DNA of 64,000 nt from Winogradskyella forsetii (GTDB lineage Bacteria; Bacteroidota; Bacteroidia; Flavobacteriales; Flavobacteriaceae): contig NZ_CP053348.1 in the NCBI RefSeq assembly GCF_013394595.1, positions 3,568,501-3,632,500 on the forward strand, given 5' to 3'. Under the pieces are notes generated by a model. That model made no database searches. It saw nothing but the letters and a program-made list of their open reading frames with translations, and was not told where the DNA came from. Below are positions 44,305 to 52,793 of the stretch, piece after piece; the stretch's first letter is position 1, and each line of letters opens with the position of its first letter. The position numbers were made by a program, and so were the translations under genes.

Positions 44305-45974
44305 AACTCTAACTTTCTTTTTATTTTTTTAATGTAACCATCTACTCGTTCTTTGTCTGGAACTGTAGTAATTTCTTTGGTTTTCGCCTTTTCAAACGCA
44401 TTTAGTGCAGCTGTATAATACCCTTTTTCATAATAATACGTGCCCACAATATAATACGCTTCCCAATAGTTCTGGTTCAAATTTTTTAATTCTGAAAGGG
44501 TTGACGGTTCTACGTGTTCGTCATCACTTATGGAAGAAAGCACTTCTCTTCTCAATATTCTATAGGCTTCGTAATCACGATAGGCATGCGTAAACTGAAA
44601 ATCATCCTTTTCAATATTGAGTTGTGCATTCGACAATGATTTTTTTGTCGGATTATGGAATACTTCATTTAAATCGTAAGCCACAAATTCTCCTAATTGA
44701 TACGGACTTGATGATACCCAAACCAAACGTTGCTCTGGTTTAAAAACAATGCCATGATGCGCTAAGAGCTGATTGAGCGCTTTTTCATTACCATACCCAA
44801 TGTCTTTACCGTTTAAACCCTTCTTATTTCTTAAAATATCCACCGCGATTTGTGGTGTTATCTTCTGGTGTTGGCCAAGCAACTCTTGCATACGTTCATA
44901 TCTGTATTGGGAATGGCTTTCCAAAATGTGTTTACTATTATTTTCATCATCAGCATAAGCCTCGCTTTGAAAATGATTAGCGCAAATTAATTGATTGGAA
45001 TTTCGTACTTCATAAACTCCAAAATTCTTTGGCGACACCTCAATGGTAATCGCTTTTTTCTCTTTGGCACTACCCACAAATATGGATTCGGACACAAAAA
45101 CCTGTCGTTTCTTGGCAATCGCAATAGCTTCCTCTATCGTCGAAGCATATTGCAATATTTCACGGGTTAATATTGAAACAGGCGTTTTAGCTACAAGTGG
45201 AATCTTAGATTTTCCTGCGTTTATGGTTACCGTTAAGCCATGTTCATTCATTCCTGAAACCACGCCTATCATGCCTGCCCAAGTTACCGACATAAAATTA
45301 TGGCCTTCCGTTGGATTTACAAAAGCAATAATTTTATCTTTGGCAAAATCATCGCCTGCGTAAAAGTCGAAATTTCGGCCTATTATTAAACTGCCATCTT
45401 CAGATTTTTCTCCCCAAGCCGCGAAAGATGTGCAACCCACCAAAGCCAAATCCTGAAAGGCATGACCAATATCATGAGCGCCATGAAGGTATAATATCCT
45501 TAAATAATTGCTGGCTAAATGGTCATAATCGTCAGACGCATATCTCGAAAGTCCATAAATTTCGGCTTTGTATTCTTCTGGAATATTCAAATACATTTTC
45601 CGGTTGTACCATGCTAAAAGTTGTCGTAAAAAATACTGTCTAGTCTTGGAAGGCACCAGTTCATCAACCTTTGATAAAAAGGCCGCTTCTTGTTTTTTAA
45701 ATAATTCTTGAGTTAATCGACCTGTTTTCAAACCGATTTCCAAAGGATTGCCTGCCACATACAATTCCCATAAACCTTGTTTGTTTTTAGTAAGATGGCT
45801 ATTTCCTAATGTGAATGTAGAATCAGATATTTTTTCACGTTCAGGAATATCAGCGCTATAAGCACTTACATCCGGCACATCATGTAAAGATTTTGAAACA
45901 CCACAGGATGTGACTAAAAACAGGACTGATAATAAATAAAACCAACGTACCGTCTGTACTTTCTTTAGCAACAT
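44301..45974 (-). CDS. C45-family Ntn hydrolase/acyltransferase lipoprotein
   Basis: The 557-residue protein has a lipoprotein signal with Cys24 (LSVLFLVTSCGVSKS). The core is of the acyl-coenzyme A:6-aminopenicillanate acyltransferase type: LVGCTSFAAWGEKSEDG with the self-processing Cys nucleophile, IIGRNFDFYAGDD, VTWAGMIGVVSGMNEHGLTV, and later ISILTREILQYAST-like and NHFQSEAY segments. The last 80 residues look like a TPR (NYWEAYYIVGTYYYEKGYYT). Ntn hydrolases of this kind make or break amide or ester bonds. In this cluster it may join or trim the acyl group of the pigment or a lipid carrier; this is inference. It follows the CrtI-like gene by one base. Confidence 0.82.
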   Translation of the reverse strand: MLLKKVQTVRWFYLLSVLFLVTSCGVSKSLHDVPDVSAYSADIPEREKISDSTFTLGNSHLTKNKQGLWELYVAGNPLEIGLKTGRLTQELFKKQEAAFLSKVDELVPSKTRQYFLRQLLAWYNRKMYLNIPEEYKAEIYGLSRYASDDYDHLASNYLRILYLHGAHDIGHAFQDLALVGCTSFAAWGEKSEDGSLIIGRNFDFYAGDDFAKDKIIAFVNPTEGHNFMSVTWAGMIGVVSGMNEHGLTVTINAGKSKIPLVAKTPVSILTREILQYASTIEEAIAIAKKRQVFVSESIFVGSAKEKKAITIEVSPKNFGVYEVRNSNQLICANHFQSEAYADDENNSKHILESHSQYRYERMQELLGQHQKITPQIAVDILRNKKGLNGKDIGYGNEKALNQLLAHHGIVFKPEQRLVWVSSSPYQLGEFVAYDLNEVFHNPTKKSLSNAQLNIEKDDFQFTHAYRDYEAYRILRREVLSSISDDEHVEPSTLSELKNLNQNYWEAYYIVGTYYYEKGYYTAALNAFEKAKTKEITTVPDKERVDGYIKKIKRKLEL

Positions 45975-45975
45975 A

Positions 45976-47529
45976 TTAGGCCTTATTTTCAGTAATTTCT
46001 GATTCCTTATTCGCTTCTACAACTTTATTTAACAAGTAGTCCTTACCAAGAATCTCTCCACAGGTCATGATAGCGCTTATGGTCACGCCCAAAATACCAT
46101 GCATGTTGAGACTTTGACCTGTAAACATTAGGTTTTTAACCTTTGTTTTTGGCGATATAAAAGATTCCATTGGTCTATTGACATCTTTAACGTAACCATA
46201 CATAGAGCCTCTGTTACTTCCAATATAATCCCTATAAGATAATGGTGTTGACGTGTAAACCTCTTGAATGCAATCTCTTAAATTCGGAAATTTCAGCTCC
46301 ATTTCCTTGATGAGTTTCTCTGCTTTTTCAGCTTTAAATTCCTCATAGGTCTGCCCTCTTTCGTTTTTATCGGCAACCGTATTGAACGTATCCATCCAAG
46401 GTTTAACCTCATCGTAATGCATGTAAGTCATTACGGTAATATTGTCACCATAACCGTCTTCCATATTTTTCTTTATGGACATAGACATCATATAACCTTC
46501 TGGCCAACTTTCTTGTGTATATTTATGGACATCCCAAACCTTATCTGGATCTTTAAAATGGTAGAAATTTTTATTTTGGTATTTGAAGGAATTCGGTTTT
46601 AATACAATATATAAGCTGAATGCCGCAATAGTACTTTCAATTTTATCAACTCTATTGGTGTAGGATTTTCTGAATTTTTCCTTACCAACGAGGTCTAAGG
46701 TCAGTTTAGGTTCAATGTTGGAAATAAATAAATCGCCTTTTATTTCCTTTCCGTTGGAACAAATTGCAGATGTGATTTTACCATCTTCAAATCCAAATTC
46801 AACCACATTGTGATGTTTGTAGTTTTCCCCTCCGTTTTCTTTCAATCGTTTGATTAAAGCCTTGGTAATTTGGCTGCCGCCATTGATACATCGATATGAA
46901 CTTTCTATGTATGAATTGATAGTCAACGCATGCACATAAAACGGTGTGCGTTCGCCATCGCCAGCATATAAAAAGTTGGTTCCGGCAAGTACAGCCTGTA
47001 ATTTTTTATTATCTGTAAGTGAGGCAATGAATGCTTTTGCCTGAAGTTGAAAAATAGCCGTATCATCATAATAAGGCTTACCTTTCTTTAAGTTATAGAG
47101 CGGAAAACTTGCACAAGTTTCCCTTAATTTATCGCAATATGCTGTAATGGCCTCTTCCTCTTCAGGAAATTGTTCCGTTAAAACTTCAATAAACTTTTCG
47201 TAACCCTGAGCATGTTTATATTCTACTGGGTCATCATCAAAAGTAACAATGTCGAAACCCTCTATATCTAATTTTTTCAGGGAAATATCGTCTAAAATGT
47301 CAATATATTTAAAGTATTGATAGAGATTTTGCCCTTCATTAAGTCCACCAATGTAATGTACACCAGTATCAAAAATGGTTTTATTCCTTACAAAGGTTTG
47401 CAAATTGCCACCATATTGGTTGTTTTTTTCAAGCACACAAACACTATAACCTTCTTTTGCCAGAATGATACCAGAAACCAAGCCTCCCAACCCGCTTCCA
47501 ACTATTACAACGTCATAATGTGATTTCAT
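45976..47529 (-). CDS. Phytoene desaturase/carotenoid isomerase-like FAD oxidoreductase
   Basis: The 517-residue protein starts with a dinucleotide-binding fold, YDVVIVGSGLGGLVSGIILA, then CVLEKNNQYGGNLQTF and the end motif KVKNLMFTGQSLNMHGILGV. It belongs to the CrtI/CrtISO/retinol saturase group of FAD oxidoreductases, which act on conjugated polyene chains. In a flexirubin or aryl-polyene setting it could isomerise, reduce or desaturate the polyene; the exact reaction is not visible from sequence. It is followed by the C45 gene with one base between, and preceded by a 96-base gap and the HigBA pair. Confidence 0.85.
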   Translation of the reverse strand: MKSHYDVVIVGSGLGGLVSGIILAKEGYSVCVLEKNNQYGGNLQTFVRNKTIFDTGVHYIGGLNEGQNLYQYFKYIDILDDISLKKLDIEGFDIVTFDDDPVEYKHAQGYEKFIEVLTEQFPEEEEAITAYCDKLRETCASFPLYNLKKGKPYYDDTAIFQLQAKAFIASLTDNKKLQAVLAGTNFLYAGDGERTPFYVHALTINSYIESSYRCINGGSQITKALIKRLKENGGENYKHHNVVEFGFEDGKITSAICSNGKEIKGDLFISNIEPKLTLDLVGKEKFRKSYTNRVDKIESTIAAFSLYIVLKPNSFKYQNKNFYHFKDPDKVWDVHKYTQESWPEGYMMSMSIKKNMEDGYGDNITVMTYMHYDEVKPWMDTFNTVADKNERGQTYEEFKAEKAEKLIKEMELKFPNLRDCIQEVYTSTPLSYRDYIGSNRGSMYGYVKDVNRPMESFISPKTKVKNLMFTGQSLNMHGILGVTISAIMTCGEILGKDYLLNKVVEANKESEITENKA

Positions 47530-47625
47530 GTGTAGATCTTTATACTTTTTATAAATGTTCCCAAAGTGTCAGGAGTGTTCACTTTTAATTATCCCTTTCA
47601 ATGATAGTGCTTTTTGTAAAATTAT

Positions 47626-47982
47626 TCAATAATCTTGAATTAAAACTTCAGTGGGAATGTGTAGCTTTTCGTTAAGATTTCTAATCATTTCCAAAGTCAG
47701 TTTTCGCTTTTTATTCATTATTTCGCTCACGCGACTTTTGAAACCAATCATTTCGACCAAATCCTTTTGTTTCAATCCCAATTGTTCCATTCTGAAATTT
47801 ATAGCGGATATTGGGTCTGGCATTCCTATCGGGAAATTCTCATTTTCGTAGTGGTCAATTACGATAGCAAGGATTTCCAATTCATCGCCTTCATCAGTGC
47901 CTCTTTTGGCATCAAAAATTGCCTCCAAACGTTCCAATGCATTTTGGTAATCTGACTCGTTTCTAATTGGTTTAATTTTCAT
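47626..47982 (-). CDS. higA: HigA-type antitoxin (XRE helix-turn-helix)
   Basis: The chosen start is ATG at 47982 (MKIKPIRNESDYQNALERLE), one base after the toxin stop; the in-frame ATG at 48021 would overlap the toxin by 38 bases. The product is 118 residues with an N-terminal helical segment and a C-terminal HTH (LGLKQKDLVEMIGFKSRVSE, IMNKKRKLTLEMIRNLNEK). This is the layout of HigA antitoxins that neutralise HigB and repress the operon. The inverted repeat upstream of higB is the probable binding site. Confidence 0.9.
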   Translation of the reverse strand: MKIKPIRNESDYQNALERLEAIFDAKRGTDEGDELEILAIVIDHYENENFPIGMPDPISAINFRMEQLGLKQKDLVEMIGFKSRVSEIMNKKRKLTLEMIRNLNEKLHIPTEVLIQDY

Positions 47983-47983
47983 C

Positions 47984-48277
47984 TTAAATTTCGTTTGCGT
48001 TAATTTTGTCATATTCAGCATGAGTTCCGATAAACCTTATCCATGCCAATTGGTACTCAAAATTAAATTTTACAATCAACCGATAGTCATTGCCTTTAAT
48101 GTTAAAAACAATCCGATTATCTTTTAAAATACTCGCATTTGGATATTCCGATTTTAGATCGTTGATGGTTGCCCAATTTGATTTTTCAGTTTCACGATAC
48201 CACGATTTCAACTGAAGTTCGCAATTACTGTGTTTTTCCCAAAAATCTCTCAATGTTCCCCTCGAAAATATTTTCAC
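47984..48277 (-). CDS. higB: HigB-type mRNA interferase toxin
   Basis: Start chosen at GTG 48277, which gives a 97-residue product beginning KIFSRGTLRDFWEKHSNCEL after the initiator, the standard HigB opening. AAAGGATTTGGA just before it offers a ribosome-binding site. An ATG at 48316 in frame lies upstream of the predicted -7 box and inside the operator, so it is not used. Later motifs are ASILKDNRIVFNIKGNDYRL and WIRFIGTHAEYDKINANEI, typical of the RelE-fold HigB group that cleaves mRNA at the ribosome. The pair sits within the pigment-type cluster and has no metabolic link to it. Confidence 0.9.
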   Translation of the reverse strand: MKIFSRGTLRDFWEKHSNCELQLKSWYRETEKSNWATINDLKSEYPNASILKDNRIVFNIKGNDYRLIVKFNFEYQLAWIRFIGTHAEYDKINANEI

Positions 48278-48293
48278 TCCAAATCCTTTGTCG

Positions 48294-48325
48294 CAAATAT
48301 AAAAAAAAGTTACCAAATTGATAAC
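48294..48325 (-). promoter_or_regulatory. higBA promoter -7 box and inverted-repeat operator
   Basis: On the minus strand TATATTTG (48301-48294) matches the -7 consensus exactly. Just upstream GTTACCAAATTGATAAC (48309-48325) is a 17-base near-perfect inverted repeat (GTTAnCAA / TTGnTAAC) in the -10 to -35 interval, well placed for HigA autorepression. The higB GTG follows 16 bases after the box. Confidence 0.65.
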
Positions 48326-48484
48326 TTTTGCATGTTTTTACATTTTGAGTGTACTATTAGTTACCTGGTTAGATATGTTTTTTTAGTAAACCGATCATAA
48401 CGGTATATAATGTCCGCAAGTTCTGACGCTTCCGGATTTGTAAGTAGTTTTTGTAATTAATTTTATTTGGTGCTGCATGCAGTT

Positions 48485-48661
48485 CTATTTCTTTTGGATA
48501 ACACCATATACTACACTTAAAATAAGATATAGTACCATTGCAATAATGAAAGCGTTTAGTTCAACTTTTCTATCAGTTTGAAGGCTAACTGTTTCTGATA
48601 TCATTCCACCTACAATAGCGCTAACCAAAAATCTTTTCCACCATTTATTTATTAGAATCAA
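48485..48661 (-). CDS. Small predicted membrane protein (58 residues)
   Basis: A TTG start at 48661-48659 is preceded by AAGG six bases upstream and gives LILINKWWKRFLVSAIVGGM, then ISETVSLQTDRKVELNAF, then a second hydrophobic stretch IIAMVLYLILSVVYGVI and the basic end QKK, stop TAG at 48487-48485. Two membrane helices with a short loop are likely. It starts 23 bases after the 48685 gene, so the two may be co-transcribed. Similar tiny KWWKRF-type membrane proteins are widespread in Flavobacteriia, but no function is known to me. The rest of 48326-48484 shows nothing recognisable. Confidence 0.55.
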   Translation of the reverse strand: MILINKWWKRFLVSAIVGGMISETVSLQTDRKVELNAFIIAMVLYLILSVVYGVIQKK

Positions 48662-48684
48662 AATTACCTTATTGTTTACAATTT

Positions 48685-49068
48685 TTATTCAAATTGCTCT
48701 TTCCATTCGCGTTGTTTTAATTCCGTAAATGAGTCCATTTCTTTCAAATATTTTGCTTCCCAATCAATTCCGTTTTTTTCGGTCAAATATTTATCAATTT
48801 CAGCATTATAGATTTGAATTCCATTTAATTCAGTTCCGCTTGTTAAACATCCAAATCCGACGTTCATAAATCCGTATTTCTGACTTATTTTATTCATTTC
48901 GATTGGTGAAATAATTGAATCGCCAACTAAAATTTTGTGTGCTGAGTTATTGGCGATGTCAGATTTTGCAGTTAGGTAATTAAATCGAAAAAAAAATCCG
49001 TAATCCCATAATCCAATTCCGATTAGTACTAATAAAATTCCGCTAAATACTATCGTTTTTCGGTTCAT
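48685..49068 (-). CDS. Hypothetical membrane-anchored protein
   Basis: The 127-residue protein has one N-terminal transmembrane or signal-anchor segment (TIVFSGILLVLIGIGLWDYG) and a soluble tail (ISPIEMNKISQKYGFMNVGF, DKYLTEKNGIDWEAKYLKEM) ending in a charged helix. No family is recognised. It lies between the MMPL-acyltransferase fusion (50-base gap) and the small membrane protein and higBA, and forms part of a block of small genes unrelated to polyketide synthesis. Confidence 0.65.
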   Translation of the reverse strand: MNRKTIVFSGILLVLIGIGLWDYGFFFRFNYLTAKSDIANNSAHKILVGDSIISPIEMNKISQKYGFMNVGFGCLTSGTELNGIQIYNAEIDKYLTEKNGIDWEAKYLKEMDSFTELKQREWKEQFE

Positions 49069-49118
49069 TTATCAAATTTCTTACAATACCTTTATAATGT
49101 CACTTTTTGCTATCGCTG

Positions 49119-52100
49119 CTATCGCTTATAAAAAATAAGATTCTCATGCTCATGAATAGACTCAAATCCTAATTTGGAAACTGTTTCAGCATACAAATTT
49201 CGGCTTTCTTTTATCAAAATTACATGATTAATGCTGTTATTCAAAACCTTTCCTATGTGTTCTTCAGATAATTGGTTTGTGTTTAGAATTAGGGTGTTTC
49301 CTTTGTGTTTTAAAGTAACTTCTAGTGTGTTTTCAAAAATAAGATTTTTATGCTTATTTGTGATAAAACTATTTTGAAGCATTGGTCTGACAGAACCGTC
49401 TTCAATATAAGAAAATATTTTTCTATCCATAGAGTTTAAGGCCATAAGAAAATCCAATTGCCCATAATCCTTCGATATATGAATGATTTCGGCCTTTGGG
49501 TCAATTGCCCATAAAATTTGGTTGTAAATCTCCTTATGCGTGTTGAAGTCTTTCTTAACGGTTTGGAATACATCGTCGCCTTTGTACCGATACTCATCGA
49601 AGAGATTATCGCGAAAATAAATGTCAGATTCTACTGCTTCGCGAAACGTCATAAATTCGTGTTTAAAATGGGCACTTATATTTTTTGTACGTTGTTTATA
49701 GGTGTCGCCATAACTCTTATTACCGATAGGAATTCTATCTAATATTTTTAAAGTCAGATTTCCGTTTCTAATGAGTGCACTTCCTTTTGGGTTAATTTCA
49801 GAATTACCATGGATTAAGATGGGGATAATATCTAAATTTAATTGTTCGGCAACATAAAAAGCCCCTTTATGAAACCGTTTCATTTTGTTAGTTGTGGATC
49901 TTGTGCCTTCAGGAAAAACCATTAATGTATAACCTTGATTTATTTTTTCCTGCAAATGGGATACGCCGTTTTCAATACCACTCGAGACCGGATAAAAACC
50001 GGCTGCTTGCACTGCTTTGCCAAACACAGGCGAATTGTACACCCAATCGTTTACCAAGAATATAATTTTCGGATGAAGCATTCCAACAGCTAAAATGTCT
50101 AAAAACGAGGTGTGATTGGAAATTATTAAAGCTGGTTTTTCAAACGTTTCGTTGGTAGGATTTAGAACGGTCTTCTTTAGGAATGGATTCGTGTAAAGCA
50201 CCGATTTCATGAATTTAGAAACAGCTTTATGAAACCATCTCATTTTTACCTTTTTGCTAACAGGAATTATTTTCAATAATGTGGCACTAATCAAGGAAAT
50301 GAAAAGTCCTCCAGAACCAAAATAACCAAACGACAGAATAGAGTGTATCAATAATCGAAATGATATGGGCCGTTTAGTCCTACTACCAATAAACAATTTA
50401 AATAGCAAAGGCTGAATAGTAAATGCAATAAGAACGGCAGATAAAATACCGATTAAGCTCACTATGGAAATGGAATACAAAGCTGGATGTTTAGCAAAAA
50501 CCAATACGCCGACGCCTAAAATAGTTGTGATTACTGAAAGTAAAATAGAGGTTTTATGGGTAGCCAGTGATTTTTCGCCGGTTTTGTATTCATGAAGCAG
50601 TCCGTTAGTTACAAAAATGCTATAGTCAATGCCCAAACCAAATATAAAGGTTGAGATGATAATGTTGAAAATATTGAATTCCAAATGAAATAATCCCATG
50701 ATACCAACGGTCAATAACCATGTCAAACATATTGGAATTCCCGTGACCAAGGTTAATGAAAAGCTTTTGTAAAAGAGTATTAAAAGTACAATAACTACAA
50801 CTAACGAATAGCCAATTAAGCTATTGAAATCGGTTTTTAGGTTGCCCAAAAATGTTTCGTTCATTTGTTTTCTGTCAATCACTAAAGTTTGAGCTGCATT
50901 TTTAAAAGCCGCCATTACAGCATCGCCATCTTCAACTTTTACTAAAGTGGTAATGGTGGTGTAATTGTCCTTTGTAGCAATATAATCGTCAACAGAAAAT
51001 GTGTGTATGGCTTTGTAGTCTTCAATTGCTATCGGTTCAAAATTCGTATGTAAAAGGGCGTAAAAGTTTTTGAAGGTTTCGGGTTTAAAACCTAAAGTTG
51101 TGCCACTTTCTATAAGGTTGTCTTTGGTATTTTGAATGGTTTTGGCATCCCAAAATGAATGCCACTTTTCAATCTGTTGGATTTGTTGTTTTTTGGAATG
51201 TACAAACGTCCCAATAGAACTGAAGTTGATAAGTTTATTTTCTGCTTTTAGGCTATCTAGCTTTTCTAAAATTTGGTCATTAACTTCTAAAGTACTTTCC
51301 TCAGAATTGCCATAAGCCGCAATATAAATGGATTTCGATGTGCTGTTAATCAAATTGTCTAAGCGTAATTCTGCTGTTTTTAAATCTTTAGGATAATAAT
51401 TCAGTTGACTTAAATCCTTATTGAAAACAACTTTATTGTACGTGAATAAACTTCCAACGAAAAAAACCACAATTACAATAACAACCCATTTATTTTGGTG
51501 AATATTATAAGCCGCGATTTTATCGAAAACCGTCGTTTTACTAACTTTTTGGGATTGGTCTTTATAAACCTGCGGAATAAAAAACAAGGCAAAAAACGAA
51601 GCTCCCATAACACTAATGGCAGCAAAAATGCCCAAGTCCTGCAAAGCTTGTGAATTAATAAATAACAAGCACAAAAACGCCAAAGCTGTTGTTGTGCTAC
51701 TCATTAGAATGGGCTTTGCAATTTCTTTATACAAATTCTTAACATTATTGTTGCTTCTAATGTGTGTTAAAATGTGCAAGGAATAATCGAGTGTGACGCC
51801 CAATAAAATTGAACCTATACCTAACGAAATGGCTGATATTTTTTCCCGAATTAAAAAAAGAATGACGATGGCCAAAAGGCCACCAAATATAGTGGGCACA
51901 AATAATATGATGGGAACCGTTAATTTTCTATAGAAGAAAATAAATATGAGTAACAGTATGAACAAAGCAATGCTAATGGTCACCTGAATATCATTTTTTA
52001 TTTGATTGGCATTGGCAACTGCAATTAAAGTCCCACCAAAATATTCACTGCTCACTTTACCCTTGAAGCTTTCGTTAAGTTTAGCATTTGTGGCATAAAG

Positions 52101-52793
52101 CTCTTCAACAAAAAGGCTGTTTTCCGCAGTTTCATTGGTCTCTAAAGCAGGCGTGATAAATAATAGGATATGTTGCTCGTCTTTACTGACCAAAAAGCCA
52201 TTTTGTAATGTGAAACTGTCGCCAAAATTTAACTCTCGCAGTTTTTTTAAGGCAATAAATGATAATCCCAGTGGGTCTTTCAAAATAAAATCCTTGGCAA
52301 TAAGACCAGAAGGCGATATCAAGGTTTTATAATTCTTTAAGGTCGTGGCTTCAATGCTGTCCTTTTCAATTTTATTGGCAATTGCTTCATAATCGCTTTC
52401 ATCTAAAAATAATGGTAGATTCTGATAAATAAAATTGGCAGTTCCCTGAATGTCATCCGAATTTATCCTGCCTTGAATCTTCTCTATATATTTGCTGGAG
52501 GATTGATTAATACTGTCAATAAATTGCGATGCATAGTTTGTTAAATCGTCAACTGAAGCATCATTTTCTTTCGTAATATTAACGATGATTTTATCCGTGA
52601 AATTGACGTTTTTAAGAACTTTTTGAAATTCTTCATTGTCCTTATTGGTTGGAATAAGTTTATTAATATCTTCTTCAAATTGAATCTTTGAAGCCACGAA
52701 TATTAAGCTGGCAAACACTATTACTAAAATGCCAAGACCAAGCCATTTTCGGGATACAAAATATTGATATGTGTTGTAGAAAAAATTATGCAT
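49119..52793 (-). CDS. MMPL-family exporter fused to a PlsC-type acyltransferase
   Basis: The 1224-residue protein has two RND/MMPL halves, each with a periplasmic loop and about six helices (WLGLGILVIVFASLIFVASK at the start; ISLGIGSILLGVTLDYSLHI; FIFGLGIDYSIFVTNGLLHE). A 1-acylglycerol-phosphate acyltransferase domain follows with ISNHTSFLD (His894, Asp899) and FPEGTRS (Glu962). The last 150 residues (about 1075-1224) form an extra domain with an alpha/beta look (AEIIHISKDYGQLDFLMALN) that I cannot name. MMPL-acyltransferase pairs accompany aryl-polyene and flexirubin clusters and are thought to move the lipid-bound polyene to the outer membrane and acylate it. It overlaps the GT2 gene by 8 bases. 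Confidence 0.9.
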   Translation of the reverse strand: MHNFFYNTYQYFVSRKWLGLGILVIVFASLIFVASKIQFEEDINKLIPTNKDNEEFQKVLKNVNFTDKIIVNITKENDASVDDLTNYASQFIDSINQSSSKYIEKIQGRINSDDIQGTANFIYQNLPLFLDESDYEAIANKIEKDSIEATTLKNYKTLISPSGLIAKDFILKDPLGLSFIALKKLRELNFGDSFTLQNGFLVSKDEQHILLFITPALETNETAENSLFVEELYATNAKLNESFKGKVSSEYFGGTLIAVANANQIKNDIQVTISIALFILLLIFIFFYRKLTVPIILFVPTIFGGLLAIVILFLIREKISAISLGIGSILLGVTLDYSLHILTHIRSNNNVKNLYKEIAKPILMSSTTTALAFLCLLFINSQALQDLGIFAAISVMGASFFALFFIPQVYKDQSQKVSKTTVFDKIAAYNIHQNKWVVIVIVVFFVGSLFTYNKVVFNKDLSQLNYYPKDLKTAELRLDNLINSTSKSIYIAAYGNSEESTLEVNDQILEKLDSLKAENKLINFSSIGTFVHSKKQQIQQIEKWHSFWDAKTIQNTKDNLIESGTTLGFKPETFKNFYALLHTNFEPIAIEDYKAIHTFSVDDYIATKDNYTTITTLVKVEDGDAVMAAFKNAAQTLVIDRKQMNETFLGNLKTDFNSLIGYSLVVVIVLLILFYKSFSLTLVTGIPICLTWLLTVGIMGLFHLEFNIFNIIISTFIFGLGIDYSIFVTNGLLHEYKTGEKSLATHKTSILLSVITTILGVGVLVFAKHPALYSISIVSLIGILSAVLIAFTIQPLLFKLFIGSRTKRPISFRLLIHSILSFGYFGSGGLFISLISATLLKIIPVSKKVKMRWFHKAVSKFMKSVLYTNPFLKKTVLNPTNETFEKPALIISNHTSFLDILAVGMLHPKIIFLVNDWVYNSPVFGKAVQAAGFYPVSSGIENGVSHLQEKINQGYTLMVFPEGTRSTTNKMKRFHKGAFYVAEQLNLDIIPILIHGNSEINPKGSALIRNGNLTLKILDRIPIGNKSYGDTYKQRTKNISAHFKHEFMTFREAVESDIYFRDNLFDEYRYKGDDVFQTVKKDFNTHKEIYNQILWAIDPKAEIIHISKDYGQLDFLMALNSMDRKIFSYIEDGSVRPMLQNSFITNKHKNLIFENTLEVTLKHKGNTLILNTNQLSEEHIGKVLNNSINHVILIKESRNLYAETVSKLGFESIHEHENLIFYKR

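Noticed and set aside
48279..48316. ATG at 48316 as the higB start
   Set aside because: It lies upstream of the -7 box and within the operator; GTG at 48277 gives the standard HigB N-terminus.
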